Origin: an uncultured Bacilli bacterium
GTDB taxonomy: Bacteria; Bacillota_I; Bacilli_A; RF39; UBA660
Direction: 5' to 3'
NCBI GenBank assembly: GCA_947630055.1
Contig: CANRGA010000004.1
Span: forward strand, 1-61,760
Length of the DNA: 61,760 bases
How positions within the stretch are numbered: the stretch's first letter is position 1; every line of letters begins with the position of its first letter. Shown here piece after piece: positions 42,753 to 52,970 of the stretch. Below the pieces are notes generated by a model, which saw only the letters and a program-made list of their open reading frames with translations, was not told where the DNA came from and did no database searches. The translations under genes were made by a program, and so were the position numbers.

Positions 42753-43815
42753 CTACTTCACTCACTTCTAACATTACTTTTGTTTTAAATTCTTTACTAT
42801 CTTTTAATAATGAAAATGCTTGTTTATAATCATCAATTTTAAAGGTATGAGAAATTAACCTTTTAAATAAATTTTGATTATCTTCCATATGCTTTAATGC
42901 ATCTTTCCAATCATTTACATTACTAGTATAACTAGAATTCCAAGTCCCTGTCAAACTTATTTGCTTTCTTAATATTTTCCAATACAAGTCTTTAGGTAAA
43001 TTGATATCAGATTTTGGATTACCAACAATTACTATTTGAGAAAAATTGCTTGCACAAGTTAAACAAGTATTTAAAGATTCATTACTACCTATAACTTCAA
43101 ATATATATTTAAACCCATTATTATCGGTATGATTTTCTAGTTCATCTAAAACATTATTTGTATCAAAAGGATTTAAGCCTAAATCTTTAATGAAATCAAT
43201 ATTGGCTTGTTTCCTGGCGCCAACATATACTTTATGACCTTTTTCTTTTAAAAACAAAGCAATTAATAAACCAATTGTTCCTGAACCCATAACAAATACT
43301 TTACTATTGTTTTCAATATTTATTCTTTTTATCGCATGTAATGCTACAGCTGATGGTTCACATAAAGCTAAAAGTTTATAATCCAAATTATCATTAAATA
43401 CTAAATTCCATTTTGGAACTACTAAATATTCACTAAAGCCGCCGTCACAACGTGAGCCAAAATAATTATAACTTTTACATTGTGCATATTCTTCTTTTTT
43501 ACAGGCATCACATTCAAAACAAGGAAGTAAAGGAAAAACTGCAACCTTTTTGCCTAATAAATTTTCATCGCCATCATTAACACCTACTATAATTCCACCA
43601 AATTCATGACCAATAATTGTTGGAAAATGATAAGTACCATTTTGAAAAACTCTTTCTATATCACTAGAACAAATTCCACAATACTTAATGTTAATCAAAA
43701 CCGCATTTTTTTCTAATTTTGGAGTATCTTTAATATCTAATCTTAAATCATTTATATCATATAAATTTAATACTTTCATCTTATCTGGTATTGTTTTTAA
43801 TAACTTCATCTTCAT
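42739..43815 (-). CDS. tarJ: Ribulose-5-phosphate reductase (TarJ-like, zinc alcohol dehydrogenase family)
   Basis: The enzyme reduces ribulose-5-phosphate to ribitol-5-phosphate with NADPH for CDP-ribitol synthesis. The catalytic zinc site CGICSSD and GHEFGG, four structural-zinc Cys (CFECDACKKEEYAQC), and the Rossmann motif VMGSGTIGLL are present. I keep the ATG at 43815, which has AAGGGA four bases upstream, although an inner ATG at 43779 is possible. It overlaps tarI by 35 bases, so the two are coupled. Confidence 0.88.
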   Translation of the reverse strand: MKMKLLKTIPDKMKVLNLYDINDLRLDIKDTPKLEKNAVLINIKYCGICSSDIERVFQNGTYHFPTIIGHEFGGIIVGVNDGDENLLGKKVAVFPLLPCFECDACKKEEYAQCKSYNYFGSRCDGGFSEYLVVPKWNLVFNDNLDYKLLALCEPSAVALHAIKRINIENNSKVFVMGSGTIGLLIALFLKEKGHKVYVGARKQANIDFIKDLGLNPFDTNNVLDELENHTDNNGFKYIFEVIGSNESLNTCLTCASNFSQIVIVGNPKSDINLPKDLYWKILRKQISLTGTWNSSYTSNVNDWKDALKHMEDNQNLFKRLISHTFKIDDYKQAFSLLKDSKEFKTKVMLEVSEVDEKR

Positions 43816-44521
43816 TAATTCCCTTTACTACTGCTTCTGCTAAAGCAAAATCAGATTTTGTCGTAATTTTAAAATTGATTTCATCGCCTTCTATCATGTA
43901 TATAGGATAATTATTCATCGTACATACTTGTGAAGTACCAGTTAATTTGTTTTTTTGATCTTCTGTTAAATTGTTAAGTAAATCCAAAAAAACTTTCAAT
44001 TTAAAACTATCTGGTGCTTGACCTTTATAATAAAAAGATCTATTTGGTATGCTTTCTACTTGTTCACCATTTGTTGAACAAAGAAGAGTATCTGCCACAG
44101 GCATTGCACAAACCACTGCATTATGTTCACGAGCACTATCTATACTATCATTTAAAATTTTTTCAGTTACAAAAGGCCGAACAGCATCATGAATAACAAT
44201 AACATCTTCTTCTCTACAGCCATTATCCTTAATAATAGAATTAATACAATTAGTAATACTATCAATTCTTTCTTTACCACCGCATATAACTTTAATATTT
44301 GGTATTTCTCCAAAATATTCAAGTATTAATTTATTAGTATAATCTAAATATTCTTTCGAAACTGCAATATATATAATATCAAATCTTTTTGTCTTTAAAA
44401 AATTTAATATTGTATAAATAATCACAGGTTTATCATTTATCAACCTAAATTGTTTCGGTAAATCTATATTATCTTTTATCCTTGTACCTTTTCCACTTGC
44501 TAATATAACTCCATAATTCAT
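43781..44521 (-). CDS. tarI: Ribitol-5-phosphate cytidylyltransferase (TarI/IspD family)
   Basis: The enzyme makes CDP-ribitol from CTP and ribitol-5-phosphate. The nucleotide loop ILASGKGTRI at residues 6-15, the phrase VIHDAVRPFV, and a C-terminal EGDEINFKITTKSDFALAE are family features. Length of 246 residues is slightly more than IspD. IspD is a close relative, but the immediate overlap with tarJ makes TarI the better call. Confidence 0.88.
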   Translation of the reverse strand: MNYGVILASGKGTRIKDNIDLPKQFRLINDKPVIIYTILNFLKTKRFDIIYIAVSKEYLDYTNKLILEYFGEIPNIKVICGGKERIDSITNCINSIIKDNGCREEDVIVIHDAVRPFVTEKILNDSIDSAREHNAVVCAMPVADTLLCSTNGEQVESIPNRSFYYKGQAPDSFKLKVFLDLLNNLTEDQKNKLTGTSQVCTMNNYPIYMIEGDEINFKITTKSDFALAEAVVKGINEDEVIKNNTR

Positions 44522-44580
44522 AGAACACCTCTTATAAAAATTATAACAAAGATAGATTTAATAAGCAAATTATTTAAAAC

Positions 44581-45597
44581 TTATTCATATCTAATGTTTT
44601 TTATAAAATTAATAATCTTTTCAAAAAACTTTTGAGATAATATAATTGTAAGTATAAATGCTACTGGAAATAATATTAAATAATTCGTTTGATAAATAAT
44701 ACTATTTGGTTTATTAAACAAATATATGAATAATGTTACTAATGGCCTATGAAACATATAAACTGATAAACTTCTTCCACCAAGATTAGTAAATATATTT
44801 TTATTTTTAGGTGTTATAGATAATAAACTTATTATAAACAATGCATTTACACCATAATATGCTAGTCTCACTAATCCTCCTAAACTTTTAAAGCCAGGTA
44901 AATTACTAAATGGTGTTTGAGCTGTTAATAAAGCTTTATATGGGAATATCTTATCAATAAACAAGTAAAATAAAATTATTGTTAAAATTAAATATAATAC
45001 CGAAAGCACTCTAATTTTGTTGTTTTTTACAAATTTTGTTATCTTTTGTATATCTATAATATAACCTGCTAAAAAGAATGGATAAAAAACAAATGTTCTC
45101 GATAAGCATAAAAATGAATTAAAATTTCTGTCATAGCCTATACAACATGCAAATATAATAGAAATGATTAATAGATATTTCTTATTTAATTTGTTTAATA
45201 ATATTGTAATAATATAAAAGAAAAAAATAGAAAGAATAAACCATTGAAATCCTCCGACATCAAATAAGTTTATTGTTGGTATTTTTGCATTAAATGCAAA
45301 ATGAAAAATTATATTAAATAATAAAGTATAAATTTGAAGTGCTATATATAATATGAAAAATTCACTAACTTTTTTTAAGTTTTTTTCTTTTATTGTATTT
45401 TTACTAAAAAGTCCACTTATGAAAATGAAAGCAGGCATATGAAATGTGTAAATATAAGTCCAAATAATTTTTATATAATTTGAAGAATGAAAAAAGTAGC
45501 CAATAAAATGACCAGTAACAACCAACAAAATCAAGATAAATTTTAAATTATCATATAATGCAATACGTTCTTTTTTTATAAAAATCACTCCATTCAT
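44581..45597 (-). CDS. Acyltransferase family 3 membrane protein
   Basis: A ten-span O-acyltransferase that usually moves acetyl or succinyl groups onto sugars. KKERIALYDNLKFILILLVVTGH at the N-terminus (in outline) carries the catalytic His, followed by YTFHMPAFIFISG. The ATG at 45597 has no ribosome binding site. A GGAGTGAT site is placed 4 bases before an in-frame ATA at 45579, so translation may start there with KKERIAL. It heads the tarI/tarJ unit and probably acylates the teichoic acid or a wall sugar. Confidence 0.85.
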   Translation of the reverse strand: MNGVIFIKKERIALYDNLKFILILLVVTGHFIGYFFHSSNYIKIIWTYIYTFHMPAFIFISGLFSKNTIKEKNLKKVSEFFILYIALQIYTLLFNIIFHFAFNAKIPTINLFDVGGFQWFILSIFFFYIITILLNKLNKKYLLIISIIFACCIGYDRNFNSFLCLSRTFVFYPFFLAGYIIDIQKITKFVKNNKIRVLSVLYLILTIILFYLFIDKIFPYKALLTAQTPFSNLPGFKSLGGLVRLAYYGVNALFIISLLSITPKNKNIFTNLGGRSLSVYMFHRPLVTLFIYLFNKPNSIIYQTNYLILFPVAFILTIILSQKFFEKIINFIKNIRYE

Positions 45598-45912
45598 TTA
45601 ATTTATATATAACAAAATATAACAAATGCTTAAAAATATTGTGACAAAAATAATTGAAAATGTTTTTTATATTTTACATTTTTATAAATAAAAATAACAA
45701 TAAATTTATTCAATTACACAATTTTAAAAGAATTAAAATTATAATTTTTTATAAAGATATTATAATATTTTTCTCATACATTTGTAAATAATATTTTTTG
45801 TTTTTATTATAATTTGTAATTTTTTTATTTTAAAAGAACTGAATTTATTTTACTTCAGTTCTTTCAAACTTATCATTTATTAATATTTATAAATTCACAT
45901 ATCTTAATTGTT
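45598..45912. other. AT-rich intergenic stretch of 315 bases
   Basis: It holds the upstream region of the acyltransferase gene and, near its right end, an 11-bp hairpin (AAAGAACTGAA/TTCAGTTCTTT, 45833-45864) that can end yfhO transcription. I see no gene or other element in the rest. Confidence 0.6.
45833..45864 (-). terminator. Hairpin after the yfhO-like gene
   Basis: The perfect 11-bp stem has a 10-base loop and TTTT at its base on the minus strand; the T run is short, so termination may be partial. Confidence 0.5.
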
Positions 45913-48675
45913 TTATTTTCTTTTTTTATTTTCATAAATGATACTAGTAATTAAAATGCATATTCCGACCAAAGATAAAATAATTCCTTCTTTTAAATAT
46001 GGTGTATGATACTCTAAATGTATTTTATGCTTACCTTTTTCAAGATTAATTCCTAAAAAATATTTATTTGATTTTAAGATTTCAGCCTCATGCCCATCAA
46101 CAAATACTTTCCAACCATTATTATAAAGAGTTTGAAATTGCAATATTCCTGACATTTCTGCATCAACTGTTCCATTTAAGTATCCGTTATCATAATTTGT
46201 CACTTCAAAATGAGATCTTCTTAAATTATTTATATCACTTTCATAATCATCCATTGATACAGCATACACTTTTAAATTATCAAAAGTATATTTTCCTAGA
46301 CTTGATAAAGAAATTTTAATTGTCCCTGATGTTTCATCATAATATCCTAAGCTTATTAAAGTCATTGGAAAATTTACAATATTTGGTTCTGTATATTGAT
46401 TTGCTTCACCATAACTCTTTTTTAAATTTCCAAATTTGGCTATTATTTTATATTCTGTACTAGGTTGATACCATTTATATTGTTTTTTTATTTTTTCTTT
46501 ACTTAACGAATCAGAGTGTTCATTTATATTTAAATTAATTATTTCTTCTTTGCTATAAGGTATATAATTTAAATTTTCCAAAAGCACATATAATTCACTA
46601 TTTTTAACATTATCGATATTTATTTCAAATGTATTTTTATTATTATTTTTTATACTTATAGTTTTATCATCTATAATATTATTATCATCTATAATACTAA
46701 ATTTTACTGGTTGAATATTCTCAAAATCATCGTTATGATAGTGATTCAAACCATTATCACTTTTTAATACATTTGCCTTTAATAAAATGCTTTCTTTTTC
46801 TATAGGTGATAAAGCATTATACTCTTCTTCAGTAATATAATCTGTGTATAAAGTTGCAAAAGGTAAATAATAATAATTTTCATAAATTTTTGAATCGCCT
46901 TTATAACTATCAACTTTTTTATACCCATAAGGGATATTTTCATTATTATAATTTATAAAGTATTTGACTCCCATTAGTGTATTAATTTTTGTTCGATAAT
47001 CAAATTCATATGCTCCACTTACAAGACCAAATTTATTATTATTTATGTCTAAATTTAAATCATAATACTCTTTTGGAACAACATTTATAGCAGAACTGAC
47101 TGAGTTAAAGTTTCTAAGAAGTGGTACATTTTGATAATCATATGGAATCCTATCAATTTTGTAAAAACTATTGTCGTAATTACTTATAAATTTAATTGCA
47201 TTATTAAAATCTGAAATTGAATTATTAGCATTATTAAGATATGCTTCATAAGAATTTTTAGGTATAAATTGAGAAACATATGTATGTCCGTCTATATCAT
47301 AAATATATTTTATTGATGTAATAATTCCAATTATTGTCATACCAACTAAAGCTATATTATATAAATTAACTTTTCTAAAAACTTTTTTTAAATTATTTTT
47401 ATAATATAATATTGCCAAATACCCAAATAAGAATATTAGTTGAAATTCAATATAATCGTTAAAATTATTATCCATAATTTTGTTTAATAATATGAATGAA
47501 ATAAAACTAATAAAAAATACTAGTAAATCTTTTTTATCTATAGATTGTTCTTCATTTATAAATGATGCACTTATAACTGAAAATATAAATGGATATATGT
47601 ATGACCATCTATTGATTGGAAAACCACACCCCATAAAAATTGCACCAATTGGAGCAATCAAAAGAGGCAATAATAAAATCAATAATAAAATTAATATTGT
47701 ACTTTCTTTTTTTCTATTCTTATATATTGTTAATGGTAATGTTAAAAGAATTAATGATTGTGTTCCTATTATAGTCCAATATCCAGAACTTTTTATATCT
47801 AGAATACCATATACAATATTTTTAAAATAAGCAAGAGTGTAAAAATTTATATGATTTCCCGCTGTCCTTTGAGAATTAAAAGATAAATTTATAGCTGGTA
47901 AAAATATTACTCCAGAAATCATAATTCCAACTAAACTATAACATAAAGTTTTTAGCAAAACTTTTATTATTTTTTTTATACCGTCTTCTTTATAATATTT
48001 AATAGCTAAAATTGTGCCATAAATTGCTAATATTAAAGACATTGGATATGCAAAATAAAAATTAACTATATATGCCAAAGAAATTAAAATTGTATAAAAT
48101 ATTTTTTTGTTTTCTACTATTATTTTTTCTATCCCAATCATTAATAAAGGAAAAACTATTAATTGATTAACAAAAAATGGATGTTTTAAGGCAACTAAAA
48201 CAAATGAAGAAAAAGATATTAGTAATGAACCTATTATTGATGATAAATTATTAAACTTTTTATACTTTGCATAGCATAAAAAAGAGATACCAATACAATA
48301 TATTCTAATAAATACCAATATGTTATACAAACTAATAACATCTTTAGTCCTAACAAAAAGAGAAAAATAAGAAAAAAAATCTCCTAAAATGTGGTAAGCT
48401 AGATATCCAAATAAATCAATCCCACCATTTAGCTTCCAAGTAAATGAGGAAAGATTTCCTGTCCTTATAAAATTTATCAATAAGTCTCTTAAGTATCTTA
48501 AACTAATTGTATGTATATGTACACCATCAATATACCAAACAAAACTCCTGTTGTATTTATTAAATATAGATACTATAAAAAATGTTAATAGCAAAAATAT
48601 AAATGTATAAATCAATGTAACTTTTAAAAAGTCGCTTTTTAATATTTTTGAAAATTTATTTTTTAGTTTTTTCAT
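45913..48675 (-). CDS. YfhO-family GT-C membrane glycosyltransferase
   Basis: A very large membrane protein (920 residues, about 12-14 spans in the first 500, a large extracellular part, and a last span near the end). The early motif SFVWYIDGVHIHTISLRYL in outline places the acidic GT-C residue, and the end domain GYLNGTVDAEMSGILQFQTLYNNGWKVFVDG in outline is typical of YfhO. In Bacillus YfhO adds sugar to lipoteichoic acid together with a GT2 enzyme and a GtrA flippase. Both partners occur at 52254-53392. ATG 48675 has an AGGTG site. Confidence 0.88.
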   Translation of the reverse strand: MKKLKNKFSKILKSDFLKVTLIYTFIFLLLTFFIVSIFNKYNRSFVWYIDGVHIHTISLRYLRDLLINFIRTGNLSSFTWKLNGGIDLFGYLAYHILGDFFSYFSLFVRTKDVISLYNILVFIRIYCIGISFLCYAKYKKFNNLSSIIGSLLISFSSFVLVALKHPFFVNQLIVFPLLMIGIEKIIVENKKIFYTILISLAYIVNFYFAYPMSLILAIYGTILAIKYYKEDGIKKIIKVLLKTLCYSLVGIMISGVIFLPAINLSFNSQRTAGNHINFYTLAYFKNIVYGILDIKSSGYWTIIGTQSLILLTLPLTIYKNRKKESTILILLLILLLPLLIAPIGAIFMGCGFPINRWSYIYPFIFSVISASFINEEQSIDKKDLLVFFISFISFILLNKIMDNNFNDYIEFQLIFLFGYLAILYYKNNLKKVFRKVNLYNIALVGMTIIGIITSIKYIYDIDGHTYVSQFIPKNSYEAYLNNANNSISDFNNAIKFISNYDNSFYKIDRIPYDYQNVPLLRNFNSVSSAINVVPKEYYDLNLDINNNKFGLVSGAYEFDYRTKINTLMGVKYFINYNNENIPYGYKKVDSYKGDSKIYENYYYLPFATLYTDYITEEEYNALSPIEKESILLKANVLKSDNGLNHYHNDDFENIQPVKFSIIDDNNIIDDKTISIKNNNKNTFEINIDNVKNSELYVLLENLNYIPYSKEEIINLNINEHSDSLSKEKIKKQYKWYQPSTEYKIIAKFGNLKKSYGEANQYTEPNIVNFPMTLISLGYYDETSGTIKISLSSLGKYTFDNLKVYAVSMDDYESDINNLRRSHFEVTNYDNGYLNGTVDAEMSGILQFQTLYNNGWKVFVDGHEAEILKSNKYFLGINLEKGKHKIHLEYHTPYLKEGIILSLVGICILITSIIYENKKRK

Positions 48676-48802
48676 TTTTTTGCACCTCATCTTTCATCTC
48701 ACATTTTTTAATTTTTTTATAAAGTAAAAATATTTTAACATAGTTCATAGTATCTATCAACAAAATAATTTTACTTATTAAAATAAATATAAAACAATGT
48801 TA

Positions 48803-49531
48803 TTAATTTGTCTTATATGTTTTTATAAAATAATCTAATTCTTCTGGTGTTCCTAATACATGAACTTTTGAACTATCAATGTTAGAAATAAATATTTCCA
48901 TATTTTTTTCTAACATATAATTATATAAAGGTGCAATGTACTTTTCATTTTTTTCCAATTTTCTATCATCAGTATAATATTCTAAATACAATTGTTCAAA
49001 AAGCTCACATGTTCTAAAATAATATGCACCTATTGTACAATTATCACTTATTCTTTCCTTCTCTTTTACTTCTATAACTTTTCCAGAATCATTTGTTTTT
49101 ACAAAACTCCAATGATTACCTTCCGCATGAAAACATGGTATAAAACCATCACCTTTTAGCTGTTCAATATTCATTTCATTAGGCTCCACATAAGTATCAA
49201 TATTATAAACTAAGAGTTGATCTTTTTTATCCCAATATTTGCTTGCTAACATACAAGTTGTTGCTTGACCATCAGTTACATAGTCAATTTCTATAATGTG
49301 ACAATTGCTAACATTATATTTTTTCATTTTTTCTTCAATAAAATTCTTAGCATTACATTCTTTTCTAACAATAAATGTATACTTTACATTTGAATTATTA
49401 AATCCAATTAAACTATCCATTGACCATTCAAATAAAGTTTTACCTAAAGCTTCAATCATAAATTTAGGTTCTTTATAACCAGCTTTTTGAAAACGAGAAC
49501 CTAATCCTGCCATTGTAATAACTATTTCCAT
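48803..49531 (-). CDS. Sugar/polyol-phosphate nucleotidyltransferase
   Basis: A GT-A fold NTP transferase (242 residues) starting MEIVITMAGLGSRFQKAGYKEPKFM, where GLGSRF is the nucleotide loop, with NIDTYVE as metal site. It is the last gene of a three-gene set with a HAD phosphatase and an APH-fold kinase, so it probably activates a phosphorylated small molecule with CTP or another NTP. Substrate unknown; a phosphocholine-like or polyol head group would fit the context. Confidence 0.8.
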   Translation of the reverse strand: MEIVITMAGLGSRFQKAGYKEPKFMIEALGKTLFEWSMDSLIGFNNSNVKYTFIVRKECNAKNFIEEKMKKYNVSNCHIIEIDYVTDGQATTCMLASKYWDKKDQLLVYNIDTYVEPNEMNIEQLKGDGFIPCFHAEGNHWSFVKTNDSGKVIEVKEKERISDNCTIGAYYFRTCELFEQLYLEYYTDDRKLEKNEKYIAPLYNYMLEKNMEIFISNIDSSKVHVLGTPEELDYFIKTYKTN

Positions 49532-49533
49532 AA

Positions 49534-49935
49534 TTAACTCTCCTTTTTTACTGCTGAATTTTTACATATATTTTCTAATTCTTCATATGAATATTTTAGA
49601 AATTCATCAGGTCTTACACAACGATCATCAATATACATACCATGATGTCCAGGCCATAATTTTCCAGCTACTACTTCATCATAAGGAATATCCCATTTTT
49701 TTAACCACTCTAATATTATTGGTAAAGTATTTACATTAATAAGACCAATATTTCCCTTATAACTATTCATATTTCTAGAAGTGTAAAACACTATTTTTGC
49801 GCCTTCTTTTTTATAATATCTTAATTTTTCTACCATTTCTTTATTAGGTATCAATTCAGAATAATTTTCATCTTTAGATTTAATTGGACAAATTGTTCCA
49901 TCAATATCAAAAATTAATGTTACTTCATTATACAT
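49534..49935 (-). CDS. HAD-superfamily hydrolase (capsule-biosynthesis type)
   Basis: A short HAD protein of 133 residues. The nucleophile motif IFDIDGTIC, the second motif YTSRN, and a final YIDDRCVRPDE acidic motif are intact, with no cap domain. Such proteins occur in capsule and cell-wall clusters beside nucleotidyltransferases. Two bases separate it from the nucleotidyltransferase and it overlaps the kinase gene by one base. Confidence 0.82.
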   Translation of the reverse strand: MYNEVTLIFDIDGTICPIKSKDENYSELIPNKEMVEKLRYYKKEGAKIVFYTSRNMNSYKGNIGLINVNTLPIILEWLKKWDIPYDEVVAGKLWPGHHGMYIDDRCVRPDEFLKYSYEELENICKNSAVKKES

Positions 49936-51371
49936 TACTCTATCTCCTTTAATATATTAATAGCATTTAGCAAAAAGCCAAAAACTTTATGAGGATTATC
50001 CATATGAAGTGGTAACATTGATAAAAATAATGATGCCTCGTACAATCTTACTAATTTATAATCAAAACCTGCTTCTTCAACAAACTTTTTAAATATTTCT
50101 TTAAAATTTGTATTATCGTTATATACTTCTAACTTATACTTTAAATTAGTATCTAAAAATATTGAATAACTACTGCAATTAAAGAAATCATAATTACCAC
50201 ATATTGAATGGGATAATTTTGCAACATCATAATAAGGATTAGTCCATAATTCTTCTTCTGTAAGCGCTCCTTTTGGATCAATTAATTTTAATAAATCTGC
50301 TTCTTTATTATATAACATATTTGCAAAACATAAATCTCCATGGCCTATAACAACATTATATTTTTTCTTTTTGTTATGAGAAAGTTTATTATATAATTTT
50401 AAATAATATTCAAAAATTTCATCTATTGAATTAAAATCTGTTCCACTTTTAATATACATATCAAATTTATTATATAAATTATTCTTTTTTAATTCTTCTA
50501 TTCTATCTTTTACTTTTTTCTTATATAATTTTTCTTCTATTGTTTCATATTCTTCTTTGCTTATATTTTTACAAGTTCTATTAGTTATATAATAAAAAGA
50601 TTTTTTTAATATATTAATAAATTCCTCTTCACTAATTGCCTTATGTGTCCATCTAATAGCAATATCAGTTGTATGAAGTCTTTCCATAGTGTATTGAGCA
50701 AACTCTTCGTTTTCTTTATAATCATATGGCATTATCATCCATTTTTTCATATCATCTGGTAATAGTTGATAATACATATATTCTTGCTTAATTTTCTTTT
50801 TATTATTAGATTTTTTCGTAATTACAAACTCATTTCCTTCTAAACTATTAAAAAATCTTGCATCAAATCCGCCTGAAATATATGTTAAAAAATCATTATA
50901 AATTGATATATCTAAAAACGCATTTGTATTAATAATTTCGTAGTTAATTGAGTCTTTTAAATTATTAACAATATTATTATAATTATTTAAAAATTTTTTA
51001 TAACTTTCTAAATTACAAAAAGCAATCGCTATTATCTTATCGTCTTGAACAATTTTATAATTTTGATTTAAAAAATGTAATTTTTCTATTAAAATTTTAA
51101 AATCTTTAATATTTTTTACCACGTAATTTGAAAAAATATGCAAAACAATAAAGTCGTTTGAAACTTTATCAAAAGTATTAATAATCTCTTCTATATTATC
51201 CATTTTGAATGTTTTTACATTATCAGATACTTCATTAACAATTTCTTCAAATCTATTAAATAGTTGTTTCCTTTTTAAAATTATTTTACCATAACTAGTA
51301 TTTCCAATAATTGTTTGAATATTATCTGGTACTTTAATGGTATCATCATAAACTAAATTTACTTTTTTCAT
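49935..51371 (-). CDS. APH/choline kinase-fold protein with an N-terminal extension
   Basis: The C-terminal 300 residues have the aminoglycoside phosphotransferase fold. The catalytic loop is VIGHGDLCFANMLY and the metal motif LIDPKGA (usually D-x-D/E or DPxxG). The first 170 residues are of unknown fold, with many Asn/Asp/Lys. Together with the two downstream genes it looks like kinase, phosphatase and nucleotidyltransferase steps for activating an envelope head group. The target is not known. Confidence 0.75.
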   Translation of the reverse strand: MKKVNLVYDDTIKVPDNIQTIIGNTSYGKIILKRKQLFNRFEEIVNEVSDNVKTFKMDNIEEIINTFDKVSNDFIVLHIFSNYVVKNIKDFKILIEKLHFLNQNYKIVQDDKIIAIAFCNLESYKKFLNNYNNIVNNLKDSINYEIINTNAFLDISIYNDFLTYISGGFDARFFNSLEGNEFVITKKSNNKKKIKQEYMYYQLLPDDMKKWMIMPYDYKENEEFAQYTMERLHTTDIAIRWTHKAISEEEFINILKKSFYYITNRTCKNISKEEYETIEEKLYKKKVKDRIEELKKNNLYNKFDMYIKSGTDFNSIDEIFEYYLKLYNKLSHNKKKKYNVVIGHGDLCFANMLYNKEADLLKLIDPKGALTEEELWTNPYYDVAKLSHSICGNYDFFNCSSYSIFLDTNLKYKLEVYNDNTNFKEIFKKFVEEAGFDYKLVRLYEASLFLSMLPLHMDNPHKVFGFLLNAINILKEIE

Positions 51372-51379
51372 TATATCTC

Positions 51380-52222
51380 CTAACTTTCTTTAAATAATTT
51401 ACTTATGCCAAATAAAACATAAAATGCTATAAATAAAATTATTGTTACTAAAATATAATATATCGATAATTCATTAGGAATACCAATAAATGAATTATTC
51501 ATATAATTTATAAAATCAATAAAACCAGAATTAACATTAATTGCTCTACTAATTATAGAAACAAACCATATTTCAAAAATCCACGAAAGCATTGTTAATG
51601 ACAATATTAAAATTACTCTGTCTTTAATCATATCTTTAACATCAAAAAATATATTTTTAGCTTCATCAAGTATTTTTAAACATTTAATACAAAGTTCTGA
51701 ATTTTTATTTAAAATTAAATATTTATTTAAAAAATTATAAGTATTTTCAAAAGATATATAAAATATAATTACTAAACCTGTAAATATTAATAACAAAATT
51801 GTAATAATTGATAAAGGTTGAGCATAATAAATCTCTGCTGTAATTAGTATTATTAATAATAATAATGCATCAAAAAATTTATCTACCAAAACACCAATAA
51901 AACTTTTTTTATAATTATTCATTTCATATCCATATAAATATATTTTAAATAATTCACCTATTTTAAAAGGAACTACAGTATTAGTTAAAGAGCTTTTTAA
52001 ATATGCCCTTGTTAATCTACTAATTTTTATTTTATTTTCCATTAAAATTATATATTGTCGTACTATTCTTAATAAATGAATACATAAAAATGGTATTATA
52101 GCAAACAACATATATTTGATATTAACATCAAATATATTATTATTTGCAAAAAACAAATAATAAATTATAATTGAAAACATTATTAAATTTATAAATAGAT
52201 AAATTGTTTTTTTCTTTTTCAT
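51380..52222 (-). CDS. LPG-synthase-type membrane protein (UPF0104 family)
   Basis: A 280-residue integral membrane protein with about seven spans. The family phrase LRIVRQYIILMENKIKISRLTRAYLKSSLTNTVVPFKIGELFKIYLYG (in outline) is the conserved first loop of flippase-like UPF0104/AglD proteins. It lies between a GT2 gene and the kinase trio. A role in moving a lipid-linked precursor is suggested by family and position. Confidence 0.82.
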   Translation of the reverse strand: MKKKKTIYLFINLIMFSIIIYYLFFANNNIFDVNIKYMLFAIIPFLCIHLLRIVRQYIILMENKIKISRLTRAYLKSSLTNTVVPFKIGELFKIYLYGYEMNNYKKSFIGVLVDKFFDALLLLIILITAEIYYAQPLSIITILLLIFTGLVIIFYISFENTYNFLNKYLILNKNSELCIKCLKILDEAKNIFFDVKDMIKDRVILILSLTMLSWIFEIWFVSIISRAINVNSGFIDFINYMNNSFIGIPNELSIYYILVTIILFIAFYVLFGISKLFKES

Positions 52223-52253
52223 TTATTCACCCTCATTAAGCAGAAAGTAGAAA

Positions 52254-52970
52254 TTACTTACATTCATTTAATAAATAATTTTTCTTTAAATTTTTTGAAT
52301 AATTTATAACTCTTTTAACCAACTTAATTCTAGCCTTCAAGCCATTATTCCAAGATGATTTTCCATTTTCTCTTTTATGTTGAATAACTTTAAATCGATA
52401 TATTTTTAATTTTTTCTTTTTAGCTAAATAATAAGAATACAAATCTAATGAAAAATCAAAAGGAGGATTTTTCCAACTATCAAAAAATTCCTTAGACATT
52501 AAAGTTGGTTGACCATTAATATCCCATAATTTTTCGTGTAAAATTATGGATTCATATAAACTCATACCAATAGTAAACAATTTATCTATAATTGGCCTTT
52601 TAGTCCTTTTACCTTTAATAAAAACATCTTCAGGAAAATTGTTAGTATTTAAATATTCAAAAGCCTTTACAAATTCTATCGGCTCAAATTGCAAATCTGC
52701 ATGAATCCATCCAACATAATTTCCTGTAGCTTTTTTTAAACCTTGAATTATTCCATAACCATATCCTTTATTTTTAGCGACATAAACAACTTTTATTCTT
52801 TTTTCATCTAATTTTAATTTTTTAATTACTTCTTTACTATTATCTGTAGAGCCATTTTCTACTAATATAAATTCAACATCGTGTTTATTTGGAAATTTTT
52901 TTAAATTCGATACTAATTTTTTTAAATTTTCACTTTCATTATAACACGGAATAATTACGGAATATTTCAT
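52254..52970 (-). CDS. Family 2 glycosyltransferase (dolichyl-phosphate-mannose-synthase-like)
   Basis: A 238-residue cytosolic GT2 enzyme that charges polyprenyl phosphate with a sugar. It opens with YSVIIPCYNESENL; ENGSTDNS binds the nucleotide, and WIHADLQFEP carries the D-x-D-like motif (DLQ). It lacks the C-terminal membrane spans of CsbB/GtrB. It overlaps the gtrA gene by four bases, so the two form a charging and flipping pair, with YfhO as likely transferase outside. Confidence 0.9.
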   Translation of the reverse strand: MKYSVIIPCYNESENLKKLVSNLKKFPNKHDVEFILVENGSTDNSKEVIKKLKLDEKRIKVVYVAKNKGYGYGIIQGLKKATGNYVGWIHADLQFEPIEFVKAFEYLNTNNFPEDVFIKGKRTKRPIIDKLFTIGMSLYESIILHEKLWDINGQPTLMSKEFFDSWKNPPFDFSLDLYSYYLAKKKKLKIYRFKVIQHKRENGKSSWNNGLKARIKLVKRVINYSKNLKKNYLLNECK

